Shown here piece by piece: positions 1-9,305 of a stretch of DNA of 64,000 nucleotides. The stretch comes from Tetmemena sp. SeJ-2015. Its lineage: Eukaryota > Ciliophora > Spirotrichea > Sporadotrichida > Oxytrichidae. The notes beneath the pieces were generated by a model. The model did no database searches and was not told the DNA's origin. It saw only the letters and a list, made by a program, of their open reading frames with translations. A program made the position numbers and the translations under genes. The stretch covers positions 25,281 to 89,280 of the forward strand of contig JAJKFJ010021315.1 of assembly GCA_027382625.1 (NCBI GenBank), read 5' to 3'. Each line of letters begins with the position of its first letter. The stretch's first letter is position 1.

Positions 1-1382
1 TTTAAAAATTTTACTAGAATTTTAAATTAGCTTATCGAAGAAAAGAAAAAATATGCAGAGGGAGATGATGACAAAAGGCACCGCGCAGTGAAAGATGATT
101 TCTTCACTGCTCAACTCAAGAAATTTGAGGAAGCCAATTCTAAGGTCTATATTCTATTCTCAATATGTGCTTCACTTTGCTTTGCTACTCACAACTATAT
201 TTAAAAAATTCTTATATTAAAAGCTTTAAACTATCTGATTAACTACGGTCTGCAACTGAGAAACAATTCTACCACTGTAATATATGCGGAAGGGTTTGCA
301 ATGCTAATTATATTCATATTCTATCACTTTGTCCAAGGAATCAAGAACCGAAGAATTTATGGAGTCTACTGGGCGCGTTCGCGTTCGGCTTTCTTCGATA
401 AAACTTCAGGCAGATTCTTTAATTTTAAAATAAAGGGAGTTATTCTTTGATATAAAAGATTCGCTTTTTCTACATTCGTGATAGTTATAGGAAGAGGTTC
501 TTTTCAGGGCTTGGCACTTTTAAACCTAGGAGCTATAGGGCTCTACTGCAAAGAAGCGGATATAAGTCCAAGTGTGATAGTTTCTATATTTTCCCTCACC
601 TCATTCTTTGTAGCATGCTTGTTCTTTTGCCTCTATAGAGAGCGCCTGAATTATAAGCACATCATCGGAATGTTAATGATAGTAATTTGCGTTGGCTTTG
701 TCACTAAACTTTAATTCATTTATCATTAGATGCTATCAAAGTTTTTAAGAATATATCAAAGAAGTCAAGGGAGGATAACGTTTTAGATGACACATTTGGA
801 GGAGCGGTTAACGAAGACTCAATCTAATTTGATCTACCATTTAGATATATTATTTATAGACTAGATTAAAGCACCGAATACTACCTCTCCAATAGTCTTA
901 CCAATTATACTTGGCTTGCTATAATGCGTAAACTACACCTTCACTGCATTTTTCTTGAGAACAGTTACGAACAAGGGATACTCTGCCACTCAATATACTG
1001 TAGACATGATGCTCGTTCTGGCCATTTTTTACTTATCCTTTTTCGCATACAACCACATTTTAATTCTGCAGTACTCACTCTTTGACGTAGGTTACTTTTC
1101 TTTCGGAGCAGTGCTGCTTTTCTTAGGCTGCTTTACCTAAAATGTGAAATGATTTAAAGTAATCTAATTAGAATATTTTGTGGCTTTGAAGCTAGGAAAG
1201 GGAGGTCTAGCGACTGCTTTGGTATAAACTCAAAGTTTCTTCCAGATAATAATCGAGGTTGCAGTGGAAGAGCGGATTCCTAACGCATTTGAAATTTTCG
1301 CAATTATTTTTGGAATAGGAGGTGCAATAGTTATCGCCTTCGCAAAGAACAACTTTAATTTAAATTTCTTTTTTTTAACTGA
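1..1382 (+). CDS. DMT1: EamA/DMT-like multi-pass transporter, 5' end outside window
   Basis: First member of a seven-gene tandem array. The frame is open from base 1, with a charged N-terminal tail followed by membrane segments. Family landmarks: the end of TM1 (FATHNY), then LRNNSTTVIYAE, then the block EADISPSVIV at about 560-590, a basic turn (YRERL), and a C-terminal half with KGYSATQYTVD and the glycine motif LGKGG. Small-molecule export or exchange across a membrane is the family role; the substrate cannot be told. Four IESs (AACTA, AGATTC, TGTG, AACT pointers) must be removed; each join is in frame. After the last one the protein ends AKNN then TGA at 1380-1382. TAA/TAG are Gln, so standard-code ORFs at 478 and 955 are pieces of this same frame. 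Confidence 0.8.
193..240. other. IES in DMT1, pointer AACTA (48 nt)
   Basis: AACTA at 193-197 repeats at 241-245. Removal joins CAC AAC TAC GGT (HNYG), matching the HNY motif of the paralogs. Confidence 0.8.
412..456. other. IES in DMT1, pointer AGATTC (45 nt)
   Basis: AGATTC at 412-417 and 457-462. Removal eliminates an in-frame TGA and joins GGC AGA TTC GCT in frame with the next segment. Confidence 0.8.
1143..1178. other. IES in DMT1, pointer TGTG (36 nt)
   Basis: TGTG at 1143-1146 and 1179-1182. Removal deletes an in-frame TGA and restores AAT GTG GCT TTG AAG, leading into the LGKGG motif. Confidence 0.78.
1351..1376. other. Probable IES at DMT1 3' end, pointer AACT (26 nt)
   Basis: AACT at 1351-1354 and 1377-1380. 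Removal gives AAG AAC AAC TGA, placing the stop where the paralogs stop. Without removal the frame runs on into AT-rich spacer. Confidence 0.55.
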
Positions 1383-1636
1383 TCTCTGGATGAAGTCTTT
1401 TTGCCAATAATTATACTAAAATTACTTTTTTATTTAAAGAATTCACTTTTCACTACTAAACCACTACATCAACGTTTTTGCGACTTAAGATGAAATGCTG
1501 ATGTAAAATGAATATATCAATTTGGAATGCCTTATACATTAAATAAAGTCTTATTAGGTAAGCTTTTAAAAATGTTAATAAAGTGTTTAAGATTATCAAG
1601 TCCTGGCAAAATTATTATCAGCTTTAAAATTCAAGA

Positions 1637-3182
1637 ATGAGGCAAGATAACCAATCTCTTAAAGGCTAGATTGAACTTACAAAGACCCCTGATTATAAAA
1701 ATTTTGATTAAGTTATAGAAAATTAATTTGATGGGGAAATTGACCAAGAAAAATTATGGAATATTTTCCCCATAAGATTTAAAAGAAAAGTTGTTATCAT
1801 ACTAGATCGTATCACATCAAGATTTAAAACATATGAGTCCGTCGCAATAGATTTTTATTTATATACCACTGAATCTAAATTTATGTATAAAGAATAGACT
1901 TCTACAACTTAAAAGCAGTCGTTTTGGCAAGAAAAATTGTTTTTCATTTACGCATTACTCTGCTCTTTATGCTTTGCTGTTCATAACTACATGGTTTCGT
2001 ATGGGATGAGGTGGCGTAATGATTCAACAATCCTATACCCAGAGCATATTTCATTAAAACAATAGTTTATTTTTAGAGGGGTTTTGCTTAACAGCTTTCT
2101 TTATTTAAGTTAGAAAATTAAAATATTAGCTCTTGGCTTGGGTTATCATGTGTATAACACTTACAAGTATAAGAAATCCTCAGGATAGCTATTTGATAAG
2201 AGCAACTCAGTTTTCTTTAAGAGAAGATCAGTCTCTGAACTATAGGAGCTTACTAGTTATGATTTCGAGGGCTGTAATTGCAGTAGTTGCTATTTCAAAT
2301 ACCTCAACTATCTCAAACATAAATTTGCTTCTGAAATATATCTTAAATAAAATGTAAGATCTCTTACTACACTCGAAAAGCAGGTGCAAGCTTCAGCGTG
2401 ATGCAATCCATCCTTGCACTAGCATCTTTCTTTACAGCATTGCATTCTTATTTCATGTACAAGGAGAGGCTTTATCTGAGACACTTGGCAGGCATGCTTT
2501 GCCTCATAATCTGTTTAGTGTTCCTTGCTATTTCCAAGCAACTGATTTGCATTTCATTTTAAATATATAACTGACTTTTACAGAAAGCTAACAATACAAA
2601 GATTTAATCGCCTCAGGTGATGAGATCTACTCCCTCTGGATACCGATTGGCTTCACATTTTTGCAATGCTTATACTATGTAATCGCCTCAGTCCAACTTA
2701 GAATAGCTCTTTCCAACAAGTACCCTCTTAATTAAAATGCTAATGAGAGAATAGAAATAAAGCTTTTACCCAGCTATGCAATTTTCCATTGACTTTTAAA
2801 TGTTGACAGGAGTAATATTCTTGATTGGATTTCTGGAGTAAACTTACCTTCTCAGACAAGCCATATTCTCTGTATTTGACTATCTATATAATCATAGCTG
2901 GTCTAGCAATCTTTGGAGCGCTCACTTTTCTGAATCTGGCTTTAAAGTATGGAAAAGGAGGATTGAATACACTTATAATATAATAAATATATTGGCAGTA
3001 GCAATTTCTCAGACTAATAGCTGCATCATACTGTAAATAAATATAAGAGTTATAAATATCTATTGGATTAAAAACTGCTGTTTGAGATAATTTTTGAATA
3101 AAGAATGCCAAACATTTACGAAGTGTTGTCAATAGCTTTTGCAATGGCTGGAGGAATGATTATCGCTATTGTTAAGCAGTGA
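1637..3182 (+). CDS. DMT2: EamA/DMT-like multi-pass transporter
   Basis: Second array member, closest to DMT7. The proposed start ATG (1637) opens a hydrophilic N-terminal tail of roughly 95 residues before TM1 (LCFAVHNYM), then RNDSTILYPE. The conserved central block reads ISYYTRKAGASFSVMQS, followed by YKERLYLRH; the C-terminal half has YPAMQFSIDFQML, then ALKYGKGG, FEQRMPNIYEV and a stop TGA at 3180-3182. Five IESs are supported by in-frame pointer joins. Two stretches (about 2060-2130 and 2820-2900), and the join just after GKGG, still need further small IESs that I could not place uniquely, so the internal structure is incomplete. Inferred role as for DMT1: an integral membrane carrier with unknown substrate. 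Confidence 0.75.
2239..2251. other. Micro-IES in DMT2, pointer ACTA (13 nt)
   Basis: ACTA at 2239-2242 and 2252-2255. Removal changes frame exactly as needed to join SEL to VMISRA, the start of the central membrane block. Confidence 0.6.
2310..2358. other. IES in DMT2, pointer ATCTC (49 nt)
   Basis: ATCTC at 2310-2314 and 2359-2363. Join gives ACT ATC TCT TAC TAC (TISYY), matching FISYY of DMT7. Confidence 0.85.
2540..2568. other. IES in DMT2, pointer AACTGA (29 nt)
   Basis: AACTGA at 2540-2545 and 2569-2574. Join gives AAG CAA CTG ACT TTT and removes a TGA. Confidence 0.82.
2721..2766. other. IES in DMT2, pointer TACCC (46 nt)
   Basis: TACCC at 2721-2725 and 2767-2771. Join gives AAG TAC CCA GCT ATG CAA, restoring the YxxMQFSxDF motif shared with DMT7. 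Confidence 0.85.
3030..3073. other. IES in DMT2, pointer ACTG (44 nt)
   Basis: ACTG at 3030-3033 and 3074-3077. Join gives ATA CTG CTG TTT GAG, entering the conserved FEIIFEQR end block. Confidence 0.65.
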
Positions 3183-3993
3183 GATGAGTTAAGAGCGGCG
3201 ATAATAATCAGTAATGTGAAATATCAATTCCAATAGATTCAGAATAGTATGTATGCTTATAGTCTGCAAATCAGAATTTTGACCAAACCCATCAAATTGT
3301 AAATAATTAGCGAGTCTTATCTAATTTTTTATGACTTACTTAATTAGATAAAATTAAGCAGAATATTCTAAGTTTTTGTTTTAAGACTCATAATATTTAT
3401 ATTAAATATCTTTCTTTAAGATCTGTTCATTTTTATATTTGCGTATATCTAACTAGTAATGAAAGACAAACATTTAAGTTAGTGTACATAAAAATTATTT
3501 ATAGTATAAATTATTAAGTAATGAGAAGCAAAAATTAAAAAGAAGGTGATAATGACCAGCACTTTAATTACTCCTCTATTTATTATCATTCAAATTAAAT
3601 ATATTTATCAATTCATTATTTAAAAATATACAAAATAAAATTAAAATCATCCCTTTTTTTAAATTAATTTTGAGGAATTATTCAATTTTCCAATAACAAG
3701 AACAGCTTTTGAATGGAAGTAATCTTTAGCAAAAATAACAGACAAATCTGCAGGAATACGATATCGCAAGCAGAGATTAATAAAGTCTAACTTCCTCAAA
3801 GAACAATATAAACAGAGATAAGCATTGAAACTAATTTTATTATATTTTAGCAGGACTAAGTACCAAAAATACTTGTACTCTTATTTTACACTATATTTAC
3901 CTTTTCAGTATTTTTAGATTGAAAGTTCACATAAAACGACAGGATTGAATGGATCCAAAATAACTTATAACTAGTTCAACTCCGATTCAATCC
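3183..3993. other. Spacer between DMT2 and DMT3, no gene seen
   Basis: AT-rich DNA with no sustained reading frame under the UAR=Gln code. A chromosome-breakage or telomere-addition site would be expected here if genes become separate nanochromosomes, but I recognise no consensus. Confidence 0.5.
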
Positions 3994-5651
3994 ATGAGGA
4001 TAAAGATAATTTATAATTTAATATAAATCAGTTTTGATAAAGAATCACTTCTCAATAACAAAAGATAGGAATACTAACCACCTTACGCCTCCTCATTATA
4101 AAATACTCTTCACCAATCACCTCCAGAGTCTTCAACAGCCCTTGCAATTGATAAAGAAAAGAATGGAAATTTTGGACAGCATTAAGTTTCTATACCCTCT
4201 CAAAAATTTGGGATCGAAGTTCTTGCCACCAAGTAAGCTGCTTCTTCGATGGTTGTGAATAACAAGAAATCCATATTTTTTGGCATCTTGTGCGCATTCT
4301 TAAGTGTATATATAATTATGGATATATATTTATTCTGCTTTGCCCTTCATAATTTCATAATATCCTAATGCCTTAAGATGAGAAACAACTCTGGGACAGT
4401 TGTTTTTGCTGAATGGATTACTTTCTTCCTATTTTCAGCATGCATACATGTTAAACTAGCTTATTCTAGCTATTAAAAAAATGGAAAATTATGGGTTCTT
4501 TCAGAATCACAGTTTATCAATTATGAATCTTTTATTTCATATAATGAATTATCAGCAAGCACACCAATAAATTTTCAATTAAAATTAATATACTTTAATT
4601 TTCTTGGACAGGTCCTATTTGCGTTTTCTTGAGAGGTGTAGCGATGGGCTGCATAAACTTGATAGTCGGCCTGATTGCTAAATATTCACGTATGGCTGAT
4701 ATAAGTCCAAGTGTAATTCTCTCTTCGGTCTCACTCTCCTCATTTATGGTGGCTCTTTTATTCTACTTTATGTACAAAGAGAGGATTACAGTTTATCACA
4801 TCATTTATTTCTAATGAAAATGAATTTGTTGTTTAATTCACTATGCTGGAATGCTTTTGATTGTTCTATGCGTTGTTTTAGTTGGAATTAGTTGAAATAT
4901 TTAGGGTAATAAATATTAAATGATTGAATTTCGAAAAATGGAATCGAACCTGTTTTGGATAACCCTGATTAACCAGCTCCTATTTCTATACTAGTAAAAG
5001 TAAAAGCACTGACTTAAAAAAAGAGCAGTCATTTTTTAAGGTTTACCTCTGTTCTTTGCTTTTCTGATGATGGCAGGGCTTAGTTTTTCCACAGTTTGTG
5101 TTCGCCATGCAAACTCGAATATAACAACTTTTGTTTCTAAAATTTCATTTTTTTGTGTGAATGGATACAACCCTTAATATAAAGAGCATAAATAAACTTA
5201 GAGATTTGGCATTGATTAAACTCTGGTTACTTCAGTATTTTTCTTTTTCCTCTTCTTAAAATGAAAAATAGAATATAGGCTTCTTTGAGTCACATGCTAA
5301 TTACTTGGCTTACGAGTGGGATCTGATCATTATAGTGCAACTAGCAGCTGTGGCTCTCATCACTGCAGTTTAGTGTTTTAACAAAGCTCTGAGTTGTGGC
5401 ATGGGAGGCATTATTCCTTAAATGATTTATATAATTTTGAGATGTTAAACTACACAATGATTTTTATCTTTATGATGTGATGTCAATGTCTCAGACTCAA
5501 CACTTGTTTTACATGATAATGGAGGTAGTTGTGGAGCAGAGGATTCCTAATTCTTACGAAATAGTAGCAGTCATTTGTGCAATATCTGGTGCCTCTATCA
5601 TTTAAAAGTGCATACATTATAATTTTAATCATCGGATTCTCAAAGAAATGA
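3994..5651 (+). CDS. DMT3: EamA/DMT-like multi-pass transporter
   Basis: Third array member. The ATG at 3994 opens a Ser/Pro/Gln-rich hydrophilic tail before TM1 (CAFCFALHNF after IES removal), then MRNNSGTVVFAEW, the central block ADISPSVILSS, YKERI, RHANSN and a C-terminal VEQRIPNSYEIV block ending GFSKK-TGA (5649-5651). Removing nine IESs (eight well supported, one less so) gives 401 codons, close to DMT4 and DMT5, which is an independent check on the boundaries. The ATG is not certain, since the frame is open a little further upstream. Ten-segment membrane topology and a transporter role are inferred from the EamA/DMT resemblance. Confidence 0.78.
4296..4331. other. IES in DMT3, pointer ATTCT (36 nt)
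   Basis: ATTCT at 4296-4300 and 4332-4336. Join gives GCA TTC TGC TTT GCC, aligning TM1 with the paralogs without an insertion. Confidence 0.72.
4561..4607. other. IES in DMT3, pointer ACA (47 nt)
   Basis: ACA at 4561-4563 and 4608-4610. Join AGC ACA GGT CCT shifts into the frame of the ADISPSV block. Confidence 0.7.
4796..4837. other. IES in DMT3, pointer TCAC (42 nt)
   Basis: TCAC at 4796-4799 and 4838-4841. Join TAT CAC TAT GCT GGA ATG removes a TGA and restores the xHxxGML motif. Confidence 0.78.
4881..4951. other. Possible IES in DMT3, pointer GTT (71 nt)
   Basis: GTT at 4881-4883 and 4952-4954. The join is in frame and makes the whole gene a multiple of three, but it shortens a loop present in the paralogs and the repeat is only 3 nt. 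Confidence 0.4.
4979..5045. other. IES in DMT3, pointer CCT (67 nt)
   Basis: CCT at 4979-4981 and 5046-5048. Join GCT CCT CTG TTC TTT matches VPLLF/VPLFF of DMT4 and DMT5, which carry an IES at the same place. Confidence 0.72.
5126..5194. other. IES in DMT3, pointer AACTT (69 nt)
   Basis: AACTT at 5126-5130 and 5195-5199. Join ATA ACA ACT TAG AGA TTT restores the RFxxDQ motif. Confidence 0.78.
5252..5279. other. IES in DMT3, pointer CTTCTT (28 nt)
   Basis: CTTCTT at 5252-5257 and 5280-5285. Join CTC TTC TTT GAG removes a TGA. Confidence 0.82.
5421..5484. other. IES in DMT3, pointer AATG (64 nt)
   Basis: AATG at 5421-5424 and 5485-5488. Join CCT TAA ATG TCT CAG ACT restores the QTQ motif after GKGG-like GMGG. 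Confidence 0.78.
5597..5627. other. IES in DMT3, pointer ATCAT (31 nt)
   Basis: ATCAT at 5597-5601 and 5628-5632. Join gives GASIIGFSKK-stop, matching GASIIAIAKH-stop of DMT4. Confidence 0.82.
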
Positions 5652-6344
5652 TTTGGTCAAAAAAATGATTTTCTTTCTTTTGAAAATATCAATCAAGTTT
5701 CTATCAATTTATCTTTTTGCCGAAATCATACCTATTTTTGTTGATGGGGCAATTTTTCATTTGAGTATGATGTGTTTAAGAAATTAAATTTAAAAATATG
5801 GACATCTCTGAATAATACGAAACTCCATCTGCCAAAAATAAATAATTCCATTGTTAAATTTTAATTTTTAAAATGGTTTGAGAGATGCTATTTTCTTTTT
5901 AGAGACGCTGATAAATTTTATAAGGAAGACAATTATTTCACCAATCCTCCTGAACTAAACATTTTAGAACTTTGCGATTTTCTCTTCAATGATGGTGATT
6001 TCTCTCTATCTCGTTCATTTGTAAATTAATAATTTAATATTATTTAAAATTAATTTTCTTCTCGAAAGAATATAACCAAGACGTAAAAGCATTATTTATC
6101 GATTCATACTTTATTTCTTTGGATTAATCAGTGCAGTTCTTTCAAGTTTAGAGCTATGTCCAAGTTGTTGAAAAGTTATTTCTATTAAAAATTTATCACT
6201 CACCTCAAATAGTAAATCTATGCAAAATCTTATTATTTTTTTAAATAATTTTTATACGAAATTAAAGACAGAGTGGTATTCACAATAAATAAAGGCTTAA
6301 TTTAAAGAATTAAAATATTAAAAAACGCAATTAACTTTTGTAAA
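5652..6344. other. Spacer between DMT3 and DMT4, no gene seen
   Basis: AT-rich, no sustained frame. A run of AATT repeats lies just inside the following gene (about 6375). Confidence 0.5.
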
Positions 6345-8558
6345 ATGATACAAAATGAAATAAGAGAGAACGAATTATACTCATTTAATTAATTAATTAG
6401 TGTCTATAAATGGATCGATTATTCAAGAATAAGAACAAGAGACAAAAGCTAGAGCACCCTTAATTATAAAGAATAACTAGTAAGAAGATTTAAATCATCT
6501 TCAAGAACTCTAAAATACTAAAAAGCAACTAATCTTGACATCTTAATGACACTAAAATTAATGAAATGCTAAATTATACATCATTTTTGCTTTGATCAGT
6601 TCAATTTGCTTTGCAGTTCACAATTAAATAGGTTTAAAAATAAATTAGTTAATTACTTATTGGGAAAATACATGAAGCTGAGAAATAATTCATCTTCTAT
6701 AGTTTATGCAGAGTTAATAGTTATTAAAGTCTATTTCTAAATTAAATAAATAGAGTTCTTCACCTTTCAAATCATTAACTTTATTATATTATAAGAATTT
6801 ATTGAAACTTATTCTACTTCTTAAAACAGTGGATGGATTCTAAAAAGTAGAAATAATCTTATTAACAACTCTGATAAGTATCTCCCTATACTCAAGAATC
6901 AAGCAGCAAGTATAACTAATCTAAATATAAGAATTAATCTTGATAAATATTTTCCAATTAGTTTATTTAGCTTTTGCACTTGTAGGAAGTCGTGCCTTTT
7001 TACTTGGTTTTTCAAATTTTAATATCGGCTTAATATCCAAGTATTCCAGAATGGCAGAGGTGAGCCCGAGTGTAATGATTTCTTTACTGTCCCTTTCAGC
7101 TTTCTTGGTGGCGCTTCTTTTCTTTTTTATATATGGTGAACGAATTACGAGCAAGCATATTCTAGGGATGCTTCTTATAGTTATTGGAGTGATAGTCATT
7201 GCTAAATTAAATGTCTTAAAAGAGAAAATATTTAAATTAAAACTAAGATTTACTTAAAAGTAAAGCTCAAGTAATTCTAATTCTGAAAAAATATTAAATT
7301 ATAATGTTATTATCTGTTCAGGGCCAATTTTTCAAAATTTAAGTTCTTTTGGAGGCCAAATAATTTTTAAAGTCAAAGGCATTTAGACTTAACTATTAAT
7401 TCAGCAATAGTTAATTGCCCTGATTCCTAATATCGGATTCTAAATTTTATTTATAAACTAAAGAAAAAAGTGCATTAAGAAATAAACTTGGTTCTTTCAG
7501 TAAAACGTGAGATTCTATCCACAATGGAAAATCTGGGCTGCCTGTTTAATACTATGGATGTCCCCAGATCCCTAAGAAAAAAAAGCTAAATATTTCAAAA
7601 CGTGAGGGCCGAAGTCGCTGAGCCTTTTATATTATATCAATCGACGAATGATTTAGAGTGTTATAATTGAAGGGTATGAGGCTTTGAAGTCATATGAATA
7701 ACTCTAATCTCTAATATTGATCTCCCTCTATGATCCCTTCTCTTTGGATAGCAGGGCTCTCAATCAGAAATTTTCATGAGAAAAATCATAATGAGGAATT
7801 GAAGGAGACAAATGTAACTGTATGATTTCAGACTAGACCGTAGGTAATTATTTTATGAATATTGTTATCTTATTGAGTAAATTACACTGTGAAGTGTTTT
7901 TATTTACTTAAGCACATGTAGAGTTTGTAGTTATATTTGCTTATCAAATTTATAATTTTATATCCTAAGAGTTTAATACTTAAGAATTCTTTTATTCTGA
8001 AAATATTACTACTTCTGTATTTGTACCCTTGTATTTTTAATAATTAATTTTAAATGTAAATAAAATGCAACTTGCTCTTTAGTTGTATATCGATAGGAAC
8101 CTTTTCTTTATCTGCTTTTATAATCAGACATGCTAATAAAATTGGATTTAACTCTCTTAGATTTTCACTTGACTGTTAAGGTGTAATGGGCATGGGTTAC
8201 ATGGCTTTTTTCATCTACTCGCATTTCAAATATAAATTGTTAACTATGTAAAATAGAATAATTATTTTAAAATTTCACTCTATCTCCCTATAATTTGAAG
8301 TAGATAATTCCCATGCAGTTCGCCGCTTTAGCTTTAGCAATTGCTGTGCTTCTTTTCAATTACGCTTAAATAATATAATAATATTAAGCTTTGAGAATTG
8401 GTAAAGGAGGAATCGTGCTGGCACTTGTGTAAACTTAGAGCATTTTCATGTTATTTTTTGAAATTGGTTTTGAATAACGTATTCCTAATATTTATGAGGT
8501 AGTCTCAATAAGTTTTGCAATTGCTGGTGCCTCAATAATAGCTATAGCTAAACATTGA
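6345..8558 (+). CDS. DMT4: EamA/DMT-like transporter with a 714-nt IES
   Basis: Fourth member and a close sister of DMT5. Start ATG 6345-6347; stop TGA 8556-8558. After removal of the listed IESs, a 22-nt interruption near 6845 and a 4-nt AATT unit near 6378, the frame is 395 codons. Order: hydrophilic tail (about 70 residues), TM1 ending ICFAVHNY, LRNNSSSIVYAEFFTF, WMDSKK loop, VGSRAFLLGFSNFNIG, EVSPSVMISLLS, YGERITSKHILGM, a Ser/Asn-rich loop (where the 714-nt IES sits), SAFIIRHANKIGFNSL, DCQGVMGMGYM, FAALALAIAVLLFNYAL, IGKGG, and a C-terminal GASIIAIAKH. Integral membrane carrier by family resemblance; substrate unknown. Confidence 0.85.
6518..6568. other. IES in DMT4, pointer CTAAA (51 nt)
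   Basis: CTAAA at 6518-6522 and 6569-6573. Join AAT ACT AAA TTA TAC removes TGAs and enters TM1. Confidence 0.8.
6622..6650. other. IES in DMT4, pointer AATTA (29 nt)
   Basis: AATTA at 6622-6626 and 6651-6655. Join CAC AAT TAC TTA (HNYL). Confidence 0.85.
6710..6751. other. IES in DMT4, pointer AGAGTT (42 nt)
   Basis: AGAGTT at 6710-6715 and 6752-6757. Join GCA GAG TTC TTC (AEFF). DMT6 has the same protein sequence with no interruption. Confidence 0.88.
6777..6805. other. IES in DMT4, pointer AACTT (29 nt)
   Basis: AACTT at 6777-6781 and 6806-6810. Join ATT AAC TTA TTC TAC removes a TGA. Confidence 0.82.
6845..6866. other. Probable IES in DMT4 with minimal pointer AA (22 nt)
   Basis: A frame change is required between AAA AA and AAC TCT GAT. 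DMT5 has a 22-nt IES (pointer AAGT) at the same codon. Here the repeat is only 2 nt and the right edge is ambiguous by 3 nt. Confidence 0.45.
6922..6943. other. IES in DMT4, pointer TAAATAT (22 nt)
   Basis: TAAATAT at 6922-6928 and 6944-6950. Join AAT CTA AAT ATT TTC is in frame with QLVYLAFALVG. Confidence 0.85.
7280..7993. other. Long IES in DMT4, pointer ATTCTGAAAA (714 nt)
   Basis: The 10-nt repeat at 7280-7289 and 7994-8003 flanks a 714-nt insert. Removal joins TCT AAT TCT GAA AAT ATT and restores the loop NSNSEN found uninterrupted in DMT5. The insert has no convincing gene and no terminal inverted repeat that I can see; a GC-richer core lies at about 7500-7850. Confidence 0.85.
8028..8070. 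other. IES in DMT4, pointer CTTG (43 nt)
   Basis: CTTG at 8028-8031 and 8071-8074. Join GTA CCC TTG CTC TTT AGT. Confidence 0.8.
8223..8271. other. IES in DMT4, pointer ATTTCA (49 nt)
   Basis: ATTTCA at 8223-8228 and 8272-8277. Join CAT TTC ACT CTA TCT CCC TAT. Same pointer and position as in DMT5. Confidence 0.88.
8364..8387. other. IES in DMT4, pointer GCTT (24 nt)
   Basis: GCTT at 8364-8367 and 8388-8391. Join TAC GCT TTG AGA ATT. DMT6 reads through this point with no insert. Confidence 0.88.
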
Positions 8559-9305
8559 TTTTTAAAAAATAGATTACTTATTTTTAAGGAAAAAAGTTTT
8601 TTAATATTTAGCGATAATATTAAGTGCATCTTGATTTAAGTTTCGCTAAAAATTTGAAAATATTAATTTATTATAATAGTAAAAATATTAAAAGAAAATT
8701 AAAAATAAAGTTATTAGATAAAATTATCAATTTGAAATTAATTTTACTTTAATAACCATATTTTTTTTAGTGAAATAAAATTAAAAATGATAATAATTTC
8801 TTCCCTCTATTATTGATATAATTTTTCAAGAATCAGAGTGAAGGTCAAAAGTAAAAAAATAAAAGATCAGTCTACGGATTAAATTCTCCCCAGTGCTTAC
8901 TTTGAGTTCAAATCCCTTTAGCTGAAAATCTAATCACTACTCATATATGTAGTGAGATCATTAAAATATATGAGAGGCTGATTTTCAGCGAGAAAAATCG
9001 AGTACTAGCAATGCATTAAAGTATTTTATGAATGCGGCAACCTCACATAAAGCTTTATTTTTAATTTAAATAGTTTAAAATTTTTAATCTTTATTGGCTT
9101 TAATACATTTTTATATTTTATAAATATTTTTTATCGAAATATGGTTTAAAATAGTTTAATAGACAACAAATTTCTAATTATATTTTATAGTTTATTCATT
9201 GAATAGAATAAAATATAATATAAAAATTAAAGTGTTGTGAGAATATTGAATGGCAGTTTGAATTTAATATAATTAAAAGATATTATTTACAAGTTTTAAC
9301 CTAAA
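8559..9305. other. Spacer between DMT4 and DMT5, no gene seen
   Basis: Very AT-rich with long A and T runs, no sustained frame. Confidence 0.5.

Noticed and set aside
6963..7199. Minus-strand ORFs at 6963-7199 and 9924-10160, nearly identical to each other.
   Set aside because: Both are antisense to the conserved central block of DMT4 and DMT5; similarity follows from paralogy on the other strand.
7280..7993. Gene inside the 714-nt IES of DMT4.
   Set aside because: Short open frames exist in the GC-richer core but none has an ATG, a family motif or consistent composition.
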